A stretch of DNA of 36,910 nucleotides, taken from assembly GCA_910585445.1 (NCBI GenBank), contig CAJUEK010000017.1:1-36910 (forward strand), read 5' to 3'. This DNA is from an uncultured Bacteroidales bacterium. Its GTDB lineage: Bacteria > Bacteroidota > Bacteroidia > Bacteroidales > UBA932. The notes beneath the pieces were generated by a model that was not told where the DNA came from, made no database searches, and was given only the letters and a program-made list of their open reading frames with translations. Both the position numbers and the translations under genes were made by a program. Positions 17,008 through 25,582 of the stretch are shown one piece after another (the first letter of the stretch is position 1; the number at the start of each line of letters is the position of its first letter).

Positions 17008-17164
17008 AAGTTGCTTTTTTACTTTTTATGAAAATTATAATGTTTGATAAGAAAAAGTGCATCCTTGCTGAAAAATGTGTAACAATTTTAAACGTTTCTT
17101 TCATTTTTTTGTCCCATTTGGCAAAAAAAGTTTAATAGACACTATAATTCAGCCTTTTAACATG

Positions 17165-17196
17165 CTTGGAATTTCAAAAATTAATTTTCATCTTTG
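17165..17196 (+). promoter_or_regulatory. Outward promoter within the invertible segment
   Basis: CTTG at 17165-17168, a 20 bp spacer, then CATCTTTG at 17189-17196; each box is one mismatch from the Bacteroidales consensus (TTTG, TAnnTTTG) at normal spacing. Transcription would start near 17203 and run through the right inversion site into the right susC. After inversion the same promoter would sit about 75 nt from the left susC start. Confidence 0.68.
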
Positions 17197-17207
17197 CAAT
17201 TCGGGCT

Positions 17208-17236
17208 GATGTAAAAAACGCCCGTTTAAAAGTGCG
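17208..17236 (-). repeat. Right inversion site (imperfect palindrome centred on CC)
   Basis: The outer half 17223-17235 (CGTTTAAAAGTGC) is a good copy of the half-sites at the left site. The inner half (17208-17220) is degenerate and A-rich. The core CC at 17221-17222 reads GG on the other strand, matching the left core, so the pair is in inverted orientation, which favours inversion over deletion. Confidence 0.7.
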
Positions 17237-17327
17237 GATGTGCGGTGGTTTCATGTAGGTAGGGAAGAGGTTTTCCCAAGCATCCACAAAGGACTGCCTG
17301 CCGATGAGATGAAGAATACGAAATTAT

Positions 17328-17347
17328 CAATATTTATGTTTAACTAA
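17328..17347 (+). promoter_or_regulatory. Conserved susC leader block, right copy
   Basis: An exact 20 bp match, in inverted orientation, to 16305-16324. It lies 11 bp before the right susC start. The similarity stops outside the block except for the GCTTATGAAAAAA at each start codon. Confidence 0.65.
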
Positions 17348-17358
17348 ATTATGTGCTT

Positions 17359-20358
17359 ATGAAAAAAGTTAAAATCTTTTTCACAGCGTTACTGGTCCTT
17401 GTGACTTCTGCGGCATTTGCCCAGAACATCACCGTAACAGGAACAGTTAAGGACTCTTCCACAGGAGATGCTATTCCGGCAGCGAGTGTCCTTGTGAAAA
17501 GCAGCAAGACTGCAAACGGTGTCGCTACAGATGTGGATGGAAATTTTTCCATTACGGTTCCGGCAAACTCCGTTCTCGTCTTCTCTTCAATCGGATATGA
17601 GACAAAGGAAGAGGCTGTAAGCGGAAAGAAAAATATGGTTATCTTTCTTGACGTTGACTCGCAGTTCCTTGAGGGGGCGGTAAAAGTCGGCTATGGCTCA
17701 GCAAAAAAAATCGGCAATCAGGTTGGTGCCGTAGCAACTGTCAAGTCTGACATTGTGAAAAATTCTGCATCACAATCCGCGCTTGACCTTCTTCAGGGAC
17801 AGGTAGCAGGTATGCAGGTTCTCAGTTCGGGCGGTGTGGCCGGAGATAACTCGATATCAATGAAAATACATGGTGTCGGTTCGCTTTCCAGCAGCAGTGA
17901 GCCTTTGTTCATCATTGACGGTGTGCAGTCAAGCAGCACAATGGTCATGAACCTGAACCCGAACGATATTCAGTCGATTACGGTTTTGAAGGATGCGTCT
18001 TCGACATCAATCTATGGCTCTCTTGGTGCGAACGGTGTCGTATATGTTACTACCAAGGGTGGAAAGTTCGATGAGAAGGCAAGTATTACCGTCCACAGCC
18101 AGTGGGGACTGTCAACTCTTGCAAACCGTCAGTTCTATGAGAACATGATGAGCGGTGACGAGTTGAAGACGTTCTGGATGCGTTCTGGCATTATGTCTCC
18201 GGCTGCGATTGAGCAGACTTATACGTCAAAAGGATATACTGCCAATACCAAATGGCATCATTATTTCCAGAATATGGCTGGCCTTCAGAGCCAGAATGAC
18301 GTGACAATAGAAGGCGGAAGCGAAAAGGTGGCTTACATGTTCAGTGTTTCCCAGTTCCATCAGGATGGTACGACAATCGGAAACTACTATGACCGCTATA
18401 CTCTCCGTTCCAACATACAGGCGCGTCCTGTGAATTGGCTTAAAGCAGGTGTGAATCTTACCGGATATATCACTGAAGACAGGGAAAATGGCAACTGGGG
18501 CAACTCAAGCGGTACGGATGGCGTATATGCTTCAGGTGGAGCATCATATATGATTAACCCTCTGTTTCCGGCAATTGACCCGGCTACTGGGAAAGAGTAT
18601 CCTGAGACTTACCCTAACGGGCTTACCAATCCAAGATATTACATGTCCAAGAGGCAAGATAATTACAATAGATATGGTGTCAATGGTTCGGTATTTCTTG
18701 AAATAGAACCTTATAAGGGCCTTATATTGGCTTCTCGCGTAGGAACAGACTCTTATGTTGACAAGAGGGATTTCTTCTTGCTTCCTTCAGCTTCTTTTAC
18801 GACTACTACCCAGAGATTGCTTGGCGATTATTTCACGACTAAGAATACAATCACGAACACTATCGAGTATAGTGCAACTGTAAAAAATGCGCATGACTTC
18901 TCAATTCTCCTAGGTCAGGAAGGGGTAGGTTACCTTTACAAGTCTCACGCAAGTTCGTCAACGGGGCAGACTGATGACCGTCTCATGAATATTCAGGATG
19001 GTAAGGCTGACACAAGAACTATGTCTCAGAGCAAAACGGAATACGCGTTCCTTTCGTTTTTTGCACATGCTGATTATAGCTATAACAGCAAGTATTTCAT
19101 AGATGGAACTTTCCGTTATGATGCTTCATCCCGTTTCGGCAAGAATAACAGGTGGGCACCTTTCTGGGCAGTCGGAGCAATGTGGAAACTCAGCAATGAG
19201 GAATTCCTTAAGAATGCCAGCTCGGTAAATGACCTCTCGCTCAAACTCAGTTATGGTACTCAGGGTAATGCAAATATCGGTAATTACGAACATCTCGGAG
19301 AGATTGCTTCAAGTTCGTCAAAATATAATGGAGAATCATATCTCTACCTTGGTAAACCGAGCAATGAGAGTCTCACTTGGGAAAAGCAAAAGCTCTTCAC
19401 AGCCACAGTGTCCGGACGTTTCTGGAACAGATTTGATGCGGAGGTGTCTTTCTACCACAGAATGACTACTGATATGCTTATGAGTGTACCTCAGCCTTAT
19501 ACTACTGGTTTCAGCAGCGTAAAGGCCAATGTGGGTGCAATGCAGAATACCGGTGTGGATATAACATTGGGCGTTGATATACTTAAAGGCAAAGACTACG
19601 GACTTAATTTCCATACAACATTCAATTTCAACTCAGAGCGTATTACGGAATTGTTTGATGGACGCAAGCGTTGGGAGATCGCCAATACTGGAGTGGCATA
19701 CGTAGTCGGACATCCAGTAATGTATTATTTCCCGATTTATGCAGGAGTTGATCCTGAGGACGGTGCTCCTATGTGGTATCTTCCTGGAGATGACAAGGAT
19801 GTCTGCACTAAAGATCCTGCAAGAACGACAAAGGTTTATAATGAAGAGGAACTGACACAGAATACAGGCATCAAGAGACATGAGCCTATAAACGGTGGTT
19901 TCGGTATTCGAGGATATTGGAAGGGCCTTTCACTCAATGTTGATTTCTCATATTTCTGTGGCAAGTACCTCCTCAATAATGATGCGTTCTTTTATGCAAA
20001 CCCGAATATGAATGCAGGAGAGAATCAGATAAAGACAGTGTCTGATTATTGGACTCCTACAAATACTAAGGCTCAGTTCCCGGACTGGTCAAAAGGATAT
20101 AATATGGAATTTGACACTCACCTTCTTGAGAATGCTTCATTCCTGCGTCTGAAGAACATACAGCTCGGCTATGCTCTTCCTAAGAAGGCTCTTGGTTCTC
20201 AGAAAGTTGTGAAGGGTGTTCAGTTCACTGTTACTGGACGTAATGTATGGACGGTAACTAAATACTCGGGAATTGACCCTGAGGTTGACAGCAACTTGAC
20301 AGTTGGTCTTCCGGGCAATACTCTTCAGGTACTTGGCGGAATTGAAATCAAATTCTAA
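17359..20358 (+). CDS. SusC/RagA-family TonB-dependent transporter (right)
   Basis: A 999-residue outer-membrane protein. The start is taken as the ATG at 17359, since MKKVKIFF begins a signal peptide ending FAQ; an upstream GTG at 17353 adds only two residues. A carboxypeptidase-regulatory-like domain (about 25-100) is followed by a TonB-box-like LEGAVKVGYG (104-113), a plug with PLFIIDGV and ITVLKDASSTSIYG, and a barrel ending in GGIEIKF. The TonB box differs from the left SusC (DEVVVTG), and the proteins are distant paralogues. It should import a ligand handed over by the SusD encoded 13 bp downstream. It is the first gene of the right operon, and the segment promoter points at it. Confidence 0.95.
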   Translation: MKKVKIFFTALLVLVTSAAFAQNITVTGTVKDSSTGDAIPAASVLVKSSKTANGVATDVDGNFSITVPANSVLVFSSIGYETKEEAVSGKKNMVIFLDVDSQFLEGAVKVGYGSAKKIGNQVGAVATVKSDIVKNSASQSALDLLQGQVAGMQVLSSGGVAGDNSISMKIHGVGSLSSSSEPLFIIDGVQSSSTMVMNLNPNDIQSITVLKDASSTSIYGSLGANGVVYVTTKGGKFDEKASITVHSQWGLSTLANRQFYENMMSGDELKTFWMRSGIMSPAAIEQTYTSKGYTANTKWHHYFQNMAGLQSQNDVTIEGGSEKVAYMFSVSQFHQDGTTIGNYYDRYTLRSNIQARPVNWLKAGVNLTGYITEDRENGNWGNSSGTDGVYASGGASYMINPLFPAIDPATGKEYPETYPNGLTNPRYYMSKRQDNYNRYGVNGSVFLEIEPYKGLILASRVGTDSYVDKRDFFLLPSASFTTTTQRLLGDYFTTKNTITNTIEYSATVKNAHDFSILLGQEGVGYLYKSHASSSTGQTDDRLMNIQDGKADTRTMSQSKTEYAFLSFFAHADYSYNSKYFIDGTFRYDASSRFGKNNRWAPFWAVGAMWKLSNEEFLKNASSVNDLSLKLSYGTQGNANIGNYEHLGEIASSSSKYNGESYLYLGKPSNESLTWEKQKLFTATVSGRFWNRFDAEVSFYHRMTTDMLMSVPQPYTTGFSSVKANVGAMQNTGVDITLGVDILKGKDYGLNFHTTFNFNSERITELFDGRKRWEIANTGVAYVVGHPVMYYFPIYAGVDPEDGAPMWYLPGDDKDVCTKDPARTTKVYNEEELTQNTGIKRHEPINGGFGIRGYWKGLSLNVDFSYFCGKYLLNNDAFFYANPNMNAGENQIKTVSDYWTPTNTKAQFPDWSKGYNMEFDTHLLENASFLRLKNIQLGYALPKKALGSQKVVKGVQFTVTGRNVWTVTKYSGIDPEVDSNLTVGLPGNTLQVLGGIEIKF

Positions 20359-20371
20359 TTTTTAAAAGGAA

Positions 20372-21916
20372 ATGAAAATGAAACATATATTCAGATCATT
20401 AATAATTGCAGCAGCGCTTGGAAGTGTTGTATCATGCAATCTGGATCTCTATCCTGACACCACACTGCCATACGATAAAGATGTTCCGATGATACAGACA
20501 CCGGAGGATATAGTAAGTTACCATAGAGGAGTCTATTCTAACTTTCGCACATGTCAGGCTGGAACATACAAAATTGCTGATGATGTGATGTTTGATGGAT
20601 TCAATGCCGCACAGGGATTCGGTAACAGATATGGCGGTATCCATCGTCTTGATGCGTCATTCACTTCAGGTGATGACTACGTGACATCGTTCTGGAGCAA
20701 CATGTATGCTGCCATCAAGAACTACAATATCATAATTGAGCAGATTCCTGTAGCAACTGTTGATGCAGAGTCTTACAAAGTGGAACTTGAGACAATGATG
20801 GCTGATGCCAAGGTTGCACGTGCATGGACTTATCTCCAGTTGGCACGCAAATTCGGTAAGCCATACAATGCAGCTACTGCCGGTACGGACCTTTGTGTTC
20901 CTCTTGTAACAGTATATGACCAGAATGCCCGTCCAGCAAGAGCTTCAGTTCAGGCTGTGTATAATCAAATCAAGCAGGATTTGGATGACGCATATGAGGT
21001 ACTCCAAAATGTTGCAGGACAGAATTCTTCGCAGGAATTTACTGCTGATGCCGTGAATTGCATTTATGCAAATTATTACCTTGACGTTAAAAATTACGAT
21101 CAGGCATATTCTTATGCAGATAAGGTGATATCAAATACGCAGTATGGCCTATGTGAGACAGAAGATGAGTTTAAGGCCGAGTTCTTTGAGGATGCAGGCA
21201 AAGAAGCCATAATGCTTTTGCCGGCTTCACTGACTGAACTAACAGGTGGATATGGTGAGTATATCAATTATGGCAGTGACGCCAATTCTCCTACAGGATA
21301 TGCTTTTAAGTCTGGTTTCCTTCCGTCACGAGTTCTTGTTGATTCATATGAGTCTGCAGATTTGCGTCGCAGAAACTGGTTTGACAATACCTCAAAAATA
21401 CCTTATGGAAGCAATGGCTCATACTATCAGAACAAGTTCTATGTATTCGTGAAATTCAAGGGTAATACAGCTCTCAATTCAAGCGGTATAATAGACGGTC
21501 ATATTGCGCCTAAGCCGTTCTCTCTTCCAGAGATGTATCTTATAGCTGCAGAAGCTGCTTTTCTTGGAAATCATAAGGTAAATGCGCTTGCAAAACTTAC
21601 TGAACTTCAGACAATGCGTGGTGCTACGCCTGTCAGCACAATAACTCTAGAGGCTATCCAGAAAGAGTGGTTCAAGGAGACTGTCGGTGAAGGCCTTCGC
21701 CTGGAGTGTCTCAAGCGTTGGGGCATAGGTTGCGGTGTAAGGACTGGACAGGCCGGAGCTTTGGAGAGCAACGTACTCATGGAGACAGCAGGATATACAG
21801 ACCGCTCGCTTGCAGCTGGAGACTATCATTTGTGCTGGCCTATTCCTTCATATGAAATAAAGGTTAATTCGAACCTGGTACAAAATGAAGGTTACTCAGC
21901 TGTTGATGCTGACTGA
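20372..21916 (+). CDS. SusD/RagB-family outer-membrane lipoprotein (right)
   Basis: A 514-residue protein with lipobox VVSC (Cys22) and a SusD-like helical body: ADAKVARAWTYLQLARKFGKP and later LPEMYLIAAEAAFLGNHKV followed by an LRLECLKRWGI segment, all typical of the family. It is the surface lid and binding partner of the SusC just upstream. Two ATGs compete, 20372 and 20378. The AAAGGA at 20365-20370 is spaced better for the second, which would remove two residues. The ligand is not evident. Confidence 0.95.
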   Translation: MKMKHIFRSLIIAAALGSVVSCNLDLYPDTTLPYDKDVPMIQTPEDIVSYHRGVYSNFRTCQAGTYKIADDVMFDGFNAAQGFGNRYGGIHRLDASFTSGDDYVTSFWSNMYAAIKNYNIIIEQIPVATVDAESYKVELETMMADAKVARAWTYLQLARKFGKPYNAATAGTDLCVPLVTVYDQNARPARASVQAVYNQIKQDLDDAYEVLQNVAGQNSSQEFTADAVNCIYANYYLDVKNYDQAYSYADKVISNTQYGLCETEDEFKAEFFEDAGKEAIMLLPASLTELTGGYGEYINYGSDANSPTGYAFKSGFLPSRVLVDSYESADLRRRNWFDNTSKIPYGSNGSYYQNKFYVFVKFKGNTALNSSGIIDGHIAPKPFSLPEMYLIAAEAAFLGNHKVNALAKLTELQTMRGATPVSTITLEAIQKEWFKETVGEGLRLECLKRWGIGCGVRTGQAGALESNVLMETAGYTDRSLAAGDYHLCWPIPSYEIKVNSNLVQNEGYSAVDAD

Positions 21917-21950
21917 AAAATATTTTCATAACACTCAAAAGACTAGTTAC

Positions 21951-22883
21951 ATGAAAAATACAGTTAAATTTCTTGCTCTTGCAGGCTTGTCTATTTCATT
22001 GGCGGCTTGCAACAAGGCAAAGTTCGTTGACGAAGACTTTGTAAGTTTCGGAACCAACAGGGTTAGTGTCACGGAGGATGTCGGAATCCTTACAATTCCG
22101 GTAGCACTTTATGGGGCTGATGAGTGCGTCGTAACTTACGTTGTTACAGATGAGACAGCGAAGGCAGGAGTCAATTACGAGGTCGTGGACCGCAATGGCA
22201 AACCGAATAAATCAGGTGTGTTGACCCTCAGCAATTCTGACAAGGCTGTAAATGATTCGATAAGAGTCAGGATTACAGATCTTACTGGAACAGATACAGG
22301 CAACCTGACATTCAGTATTGCCCTTAAGGAAACCTCTGAAGACGCTATCGTAGTAGGTGCATTCAATACATGCAAATGTACGATTGTGGATAATGACGGT
22401 GGACTTACAAAGCTGTTGGGAAGCTATGCCGGAACAGGTACAGATACTGACGGCGCGGCTGTTGAGTTTGAGTTTGATCTCGAAGAATACAACCCTGCGG
22501 CAGATCCTGAGACTCAGTATCCTAAGGCAAACTGCATGCTCACTAACGGAAAGATGCTGTTCACCGCTCTCGGAAATAATATGACTTTTGCAGAGCCTCT
22601 TTATGCGTATTTTGACTCTAATATGGCACAACTCCATGTATATGGACTCCAGCCGTTCAACCGATATAATTTTGGTGATCCTGTGGGAGTATGTTATGTG
22701 GCATGGGGCAATAATGCAACATCGATGGCGCAGCTCCTCAGCAAAGAAGACATTATCATAAATGCTGGTGATGGCTCTCTGGAATTGGCTGAGAATATGG
22801 TATTGTGGCTGCTTGACCAGACAGGTGCTCCGAATGGCTATAATGCCGGTGACCTGAAAGCCGGGTACAAATGGACAAAGTAA
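21951..22883 (+). CDS. Calx-beta-like domain lipoprotein
   Basis: A 310-residue lipoprotein with signal ending SLAAC (Cys20). Residues about 28-140 resemble a Calx-beta domain: FVSFGTNRVSVTEDVG at the start, the TAKAGVNYE motif in the middle and the CTIVDND end. The C-terminal half is a beta-rich domain with GSYAGTGTDTDG, resembling the last domains of other lipoproteins in these operons. The ATG at 21951 is chosen because an upstream in-frame ATG (21885) lies within susD and would put a non-signal sequence before the lipoprotein signal. Calx-beta domains are adhesive or calcium-binding modules. It is likely an accessory surface lipoprotein; its function is unknown. Confidence 0.8.
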   Translation: MKNTVKFLALAGLSISLAACNKAKFVDEDFVSFGTNRVSVTEDVGILTIPVALYGADECVVTYVVTDETAKAGVNYEVVDRNGKPNKSGVLTLSNSDKAVNDSIRVRITDLTGTDTGNLTFSIALKETSEDAIVVGAFNTCKCTIVDNDGGLTKLLGSYAGTGTDTDGAAVEFEFDLEEYNPAADPETQYPKANCMLTNGKMLFTALGNNMTFAEPLYAYFDSNMAQLHVYGLQPFNRYNFGDPVGVCYVAWGNNATSMAQLLSKEDIIINAGDGSLELAENMVLWLLDQTGAPNGYNAGDLKAGYKWTK

Positions 22884-22905
22884 TAATGATTGACATCTGC
22901 TTTTG

Positions 22906-25551
22906 ATGAAAAGATATTTAATCATATTATTATCTGTAGTGGCAGTCATCTCCTCATGTGTGAAGGAGGTGGCTGCTGTTGCTGATAAGAAGCAAGAGGA
23001 TAAGACTCTGACAGCGGATCCGTGCCTTATACCAGGTGAAATCATTGTAGAGTTCACTGAGGAGTTTACATTGCAGGTGGAAAAGGATTTTGCAGAGGGG
23101 CATTTTCTTCAGACTCGTGCCGGAGGTGTCGGAGAGGTATTTGCCGCCCTTGGGGTGACTTCCGTCGAGAGGCTATATGATGACGGAGGCGAATGGGAAG
23201 AAAGGCATCGTGCAGCTGGACTTCACAGATGGTACCGTATCAAGTATGATGATTCTTTGCCTTCAACTAAGGCTGGAACTGATTTGTCTGCCATATCAGG
23301 TGTGGTTTATGTTGAACCTGTCCGTAGAATCAAATCTACTGCAACATTCAATGACCCTCAGTTCTCTTCCCAGTGGCATTACTATAATGACGGCTCAAAA
23401 ACCGGCATGCAGGCTGGCTCAGATATAAATGTTGTACCTGTATGGGAAAAATATACAGCAGGTTCTCCGAATGTAATAGTTTCGATTGTTGATGGAGGTA
23501 TTCAGCTTGATCATCCGGATCTTGTTGCCTCAACCATACCGGCAGGGCCAAACGGAAGTAAAAGCTTTGTTCAAGGTTTCACCGGTTACACCATTTATCC
23601 TCATGATCATGGTACACATGTCGCAGGAACAGTCGGCGCTACAAACAATAACGGAGTAGGTGTATGTGGCGTGGCTGGCGGTTCAGACGGGAAGGGTGGT
23701 GTGAAACTGATGTCATGTGCCATTTTCAAAGCTAATCCTGATGACCCGTCTCGTGACTTGGGCGGAGATTCATGGAATGCCATGGTTTGGGGGGCAGATC
23801 ATGGTGCTGTTATTTCGCAGAACAGCTGGGGGTATGATTATAAGACTCCTGAGGAAGCCAAGAACGGTTCTGTCGGAAGCATGAAGTCTGCCATCGACTA
23901 TTTCATCAAATATGCCGGTTGTGATAAAGACGGAAACCAGCTTCCGGACAGTCCGATGAAAGGTGGAGTTGTAATCTTTGCTGCCGGCAATGATGCGTGG
24001 CCTGACGGTTGGCCAGCCAAATATGAGCCTTGTGTAGCCGTAGGGTCTTTTGGAGCAGACTATGCGCGTGCATATTATTCTAATTATGGTGATTGGGTTG
24101 ATATCTGTGCTCCAGGCGGTGATGCCTACAAAGGGTATGAAGTGCTCAGCACCGTTACCGGAAGCCGATATGGCAAGATGCAGGGAACTTCTATGGCTTG
24201 TCCTCATGTCAGCGGAGTTGCCGCCCTGATTGTTTCGTATTTCGGTGGGCAGGGATTTACAAATGAAATGCTTCTGGAGCGTCTTATAGGTGGAGCAGAC
24301 AATACGACAAAGCTTGCTTCTGCCAAGATTGGCCCGAAGCTGGATGCATTCGGTTCATTCAATTATGGTGGAACGGTAGCACCGGATCCTGTCGAGACCT
24401 TTGGCGTGAGAGCACAGGCAAATTCTCTTGTCTTTGATTGGAAACTTACAGGAGATGACGATGCTACTGACGGGAGGTGTTACAGCTATTATCTGCTTGC
24501 ATCAAAGAATCGGAGCGACTTTGATGACTTCAGGCCATCTGCTGTTCCTGCAGGCATGTCAGCATATAAGTATATTGTTGGGAATGACTTGGCTGTAGGT
24601 GATGGTATATCTGCTGTGCTGTCAAATCTTGATTTTGATTCCGGATATTATGCAGCCATAGTAGGATGTGACTATAGCATGAACCTCTCGGCCATGTCTG
24701 AAGTCAAGTCCGTGAACACATTGTCGAATAATGCTCCTGTCATTGAAACCTCTTATACAGGGGATTATAAGGTTCATTCACATGAGACTCTTGTGATAAA
24801 CTATAATATTTATGATCCGGACGGACATGATATAGAGGTTTCATATCGCAAGGGAAGTGATGCGGACAGTTTTTCAGGTACTACGGAAGGTGGTTATAAA
24901 CTTACGATTGTCGGCAATGCTGTTCCGGCAGGACATTATTCTGCAATTCTTTCGGTATCCGATATCATATCGCAAAGTGGCTATTCTAAGACTACGGCAA
25001 AGACTGTTTCATATGAAGTCCTTCCTAATCATGCTCCACAGGTTATCAAGCCTCTTCCTGGTGTGCTGATGTCACGCCGTGGAGAAGTTGTGGAAATTGA
25101 CATGTCTGAATACATTTGGGATGAGGATGGGGAAGTGCTTGAATATACTGTCACTCATACTAATTCAAAGATTGGCAACATTAATCCGTCTGGCAATATC
25201 CTTACATTGACATCTCTGAATTTCGGGATTGACGAGGTGACGATTTTGGCCACTGATTGCCGTGGTGAAACATGCAGTCTGGATTTCAAACTTGTTGTAC
25301 GTGAACCGTCTGCTGAAGCGGATGTCTATCCGTCTGTGGTCAGAGACTATCTCACCATATCAGCTGGTGCGGAGACCGAGACCTGGATACGTGTGTATTC
25401 TTCATCTGGGCAGCTTGTGTTTGAGGATACCTGTCTCGTGGGGGCTTTTACGCCTGCTAAGGTTGACATGAGAGATTTTGCGCCAGGGACTTACTATGTA
25501 AAAATTACCATAAACGGCATAACTACTGAACGTACTATTGTAAAGTACTGA
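22906..25551 (+). CDS. Subtilisin-like (S8) protease with T9SS-type C-terminal domain
   Basis: An 881-residue protein from the ATG at 22906 (a TTG just before adds one residue). It has a lipobox-like VISSC (Cys18), a propeptide-like region to about 140, and an S8 domain with intact Asp196 (IVDGG), His235 (HGTHVAGT), Asn362 (AAGND) and Ser429 (GTSMACPH). An Fn3-like region (about 465-600) and two Ig/cadherin-like regions with PDGHD and DEDGE follow. The last 75 residues match a T9SS type A sorting domain: VYPSVVRDYLTI, then IRVYSSSGQLV, VDMRDFAPGTYYVKI and an ERTIVKY end. It shares propeptide and domain-start motifs with the left subtilase. It should be a cell-surface or secreted protease. A lipobox together with a T9SS domain is unusual. 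Confidence 0.9.
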   Translation: MKRYLIILLSVVAVISSCVKEVAAVADKKQEDKTLTADPCLIPGEIIVEFTEEFTLQVEKDFAEGHFLQTRAGGVGEVFAALGVTSVERLYDDGGEWEERHRAAGLHRWYRIKYDDSLPSTKAGTDLSAISGVVYVEPVRRIKSTATFNDPQFSSQWHYYNDGSKTGMQAGSDINVVPVWEKYTAGSPNVIVSIVDGGIQLDHPDLVASTIPAGPNGSKSFVQGFTGYTIYPHDHGTHVAGTVGATNNNGVGVCGVAGGSDGKGGVKLMSCAIFKANPDDPSRDLGGDSWNAMVWGADHGAVISQNSWGYDYKTPEEAKNGSVGSMKSAIDYFIKYAGCDKDGNQLPDSPMKGGVVIFAAGNDAWPDGWPAKYEPCVAVGSFGADYARAYYSNYGDWVDICAPGGDAYKGYEVLSTVTGSRYGKMQGTSMACPHVSGVAALIVSYFGGQGFTNEMLLERLIGGADNTTKLASAKIGPKLDAFGSFNYGGTVAPDPVETFGVRAQANSLVFDWKLTGDDDATDGRCYSYYLLASKNRSDFDDFRPSAVPAGMSAYKYIVGNDLAVGDGISAVLSNLDFDSGYYAAIVGCDYSMNLSAMSEVKSVNTLSNNAPVIETSYTGDYKVHSHETLVINYNIYDPDGHDIEVSYRKGSDADSFSGTTEGGYKLTIVGNAVPAGHYSAILSVSDIISQSGYSKTTAKTVSYEVLPNHAPQVIKPLPGVLMSRRGEVVEIDMSEYIWDEDGEVLEYTVTHTNSKIGNINPSGNILTLTSLNFGIDEVTILATDCRGETCSLDFKLVVREPSAEADVYPSVVRDYLTISAGAETETWIRVYSSSGQLVFEDTCLVGAFTPAKVDMRDFAPGTYYVKITINGITTERTIVKY

Positions 25552-25582
25552 TATTATTAACAACATTTAAAACAAAAACGAA

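Larger units (their letters stand above)
16354..17222. mobile_element. Predicted invertible promoter segment
   Basis: About 870 bp bounded by two short sites in inverted orientation (cores GG at 16354-16355 and CC at 17221-17222). It contains a serine recombinase gene and, near the right end, one outward promoter. Two operons diverge from its edges. By analogy with Hin, Mpi and other Bacteroidales invertible promoters, recombination would flip the promoter from the right operon to the left. Inversion has not been observed here; this is one orientation only. Confidence 0.7.
17008..17358. other. Regulatory gap between recombinase and right susC
   Basis: This 351 bp gap holds the outward promoter (17165-17196), the right inversion site (17208-17236), a small GGGAA/TTCCC hairpin near 17262-17277 and the conserved leader block (17328-17347). 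The first 150 bp, after the recombinase stop, are very A+T-rich with no gene. Confidence 0.7.

Noticed and set aside
22212..23057. A 281-codon open frame on the minus strand
   Set aside because: It lies opposite the Calx-beta and subtilase genes, has no recognisable domain and no signal, and the plus-strand frames have clear lipoprotein signals and domains.
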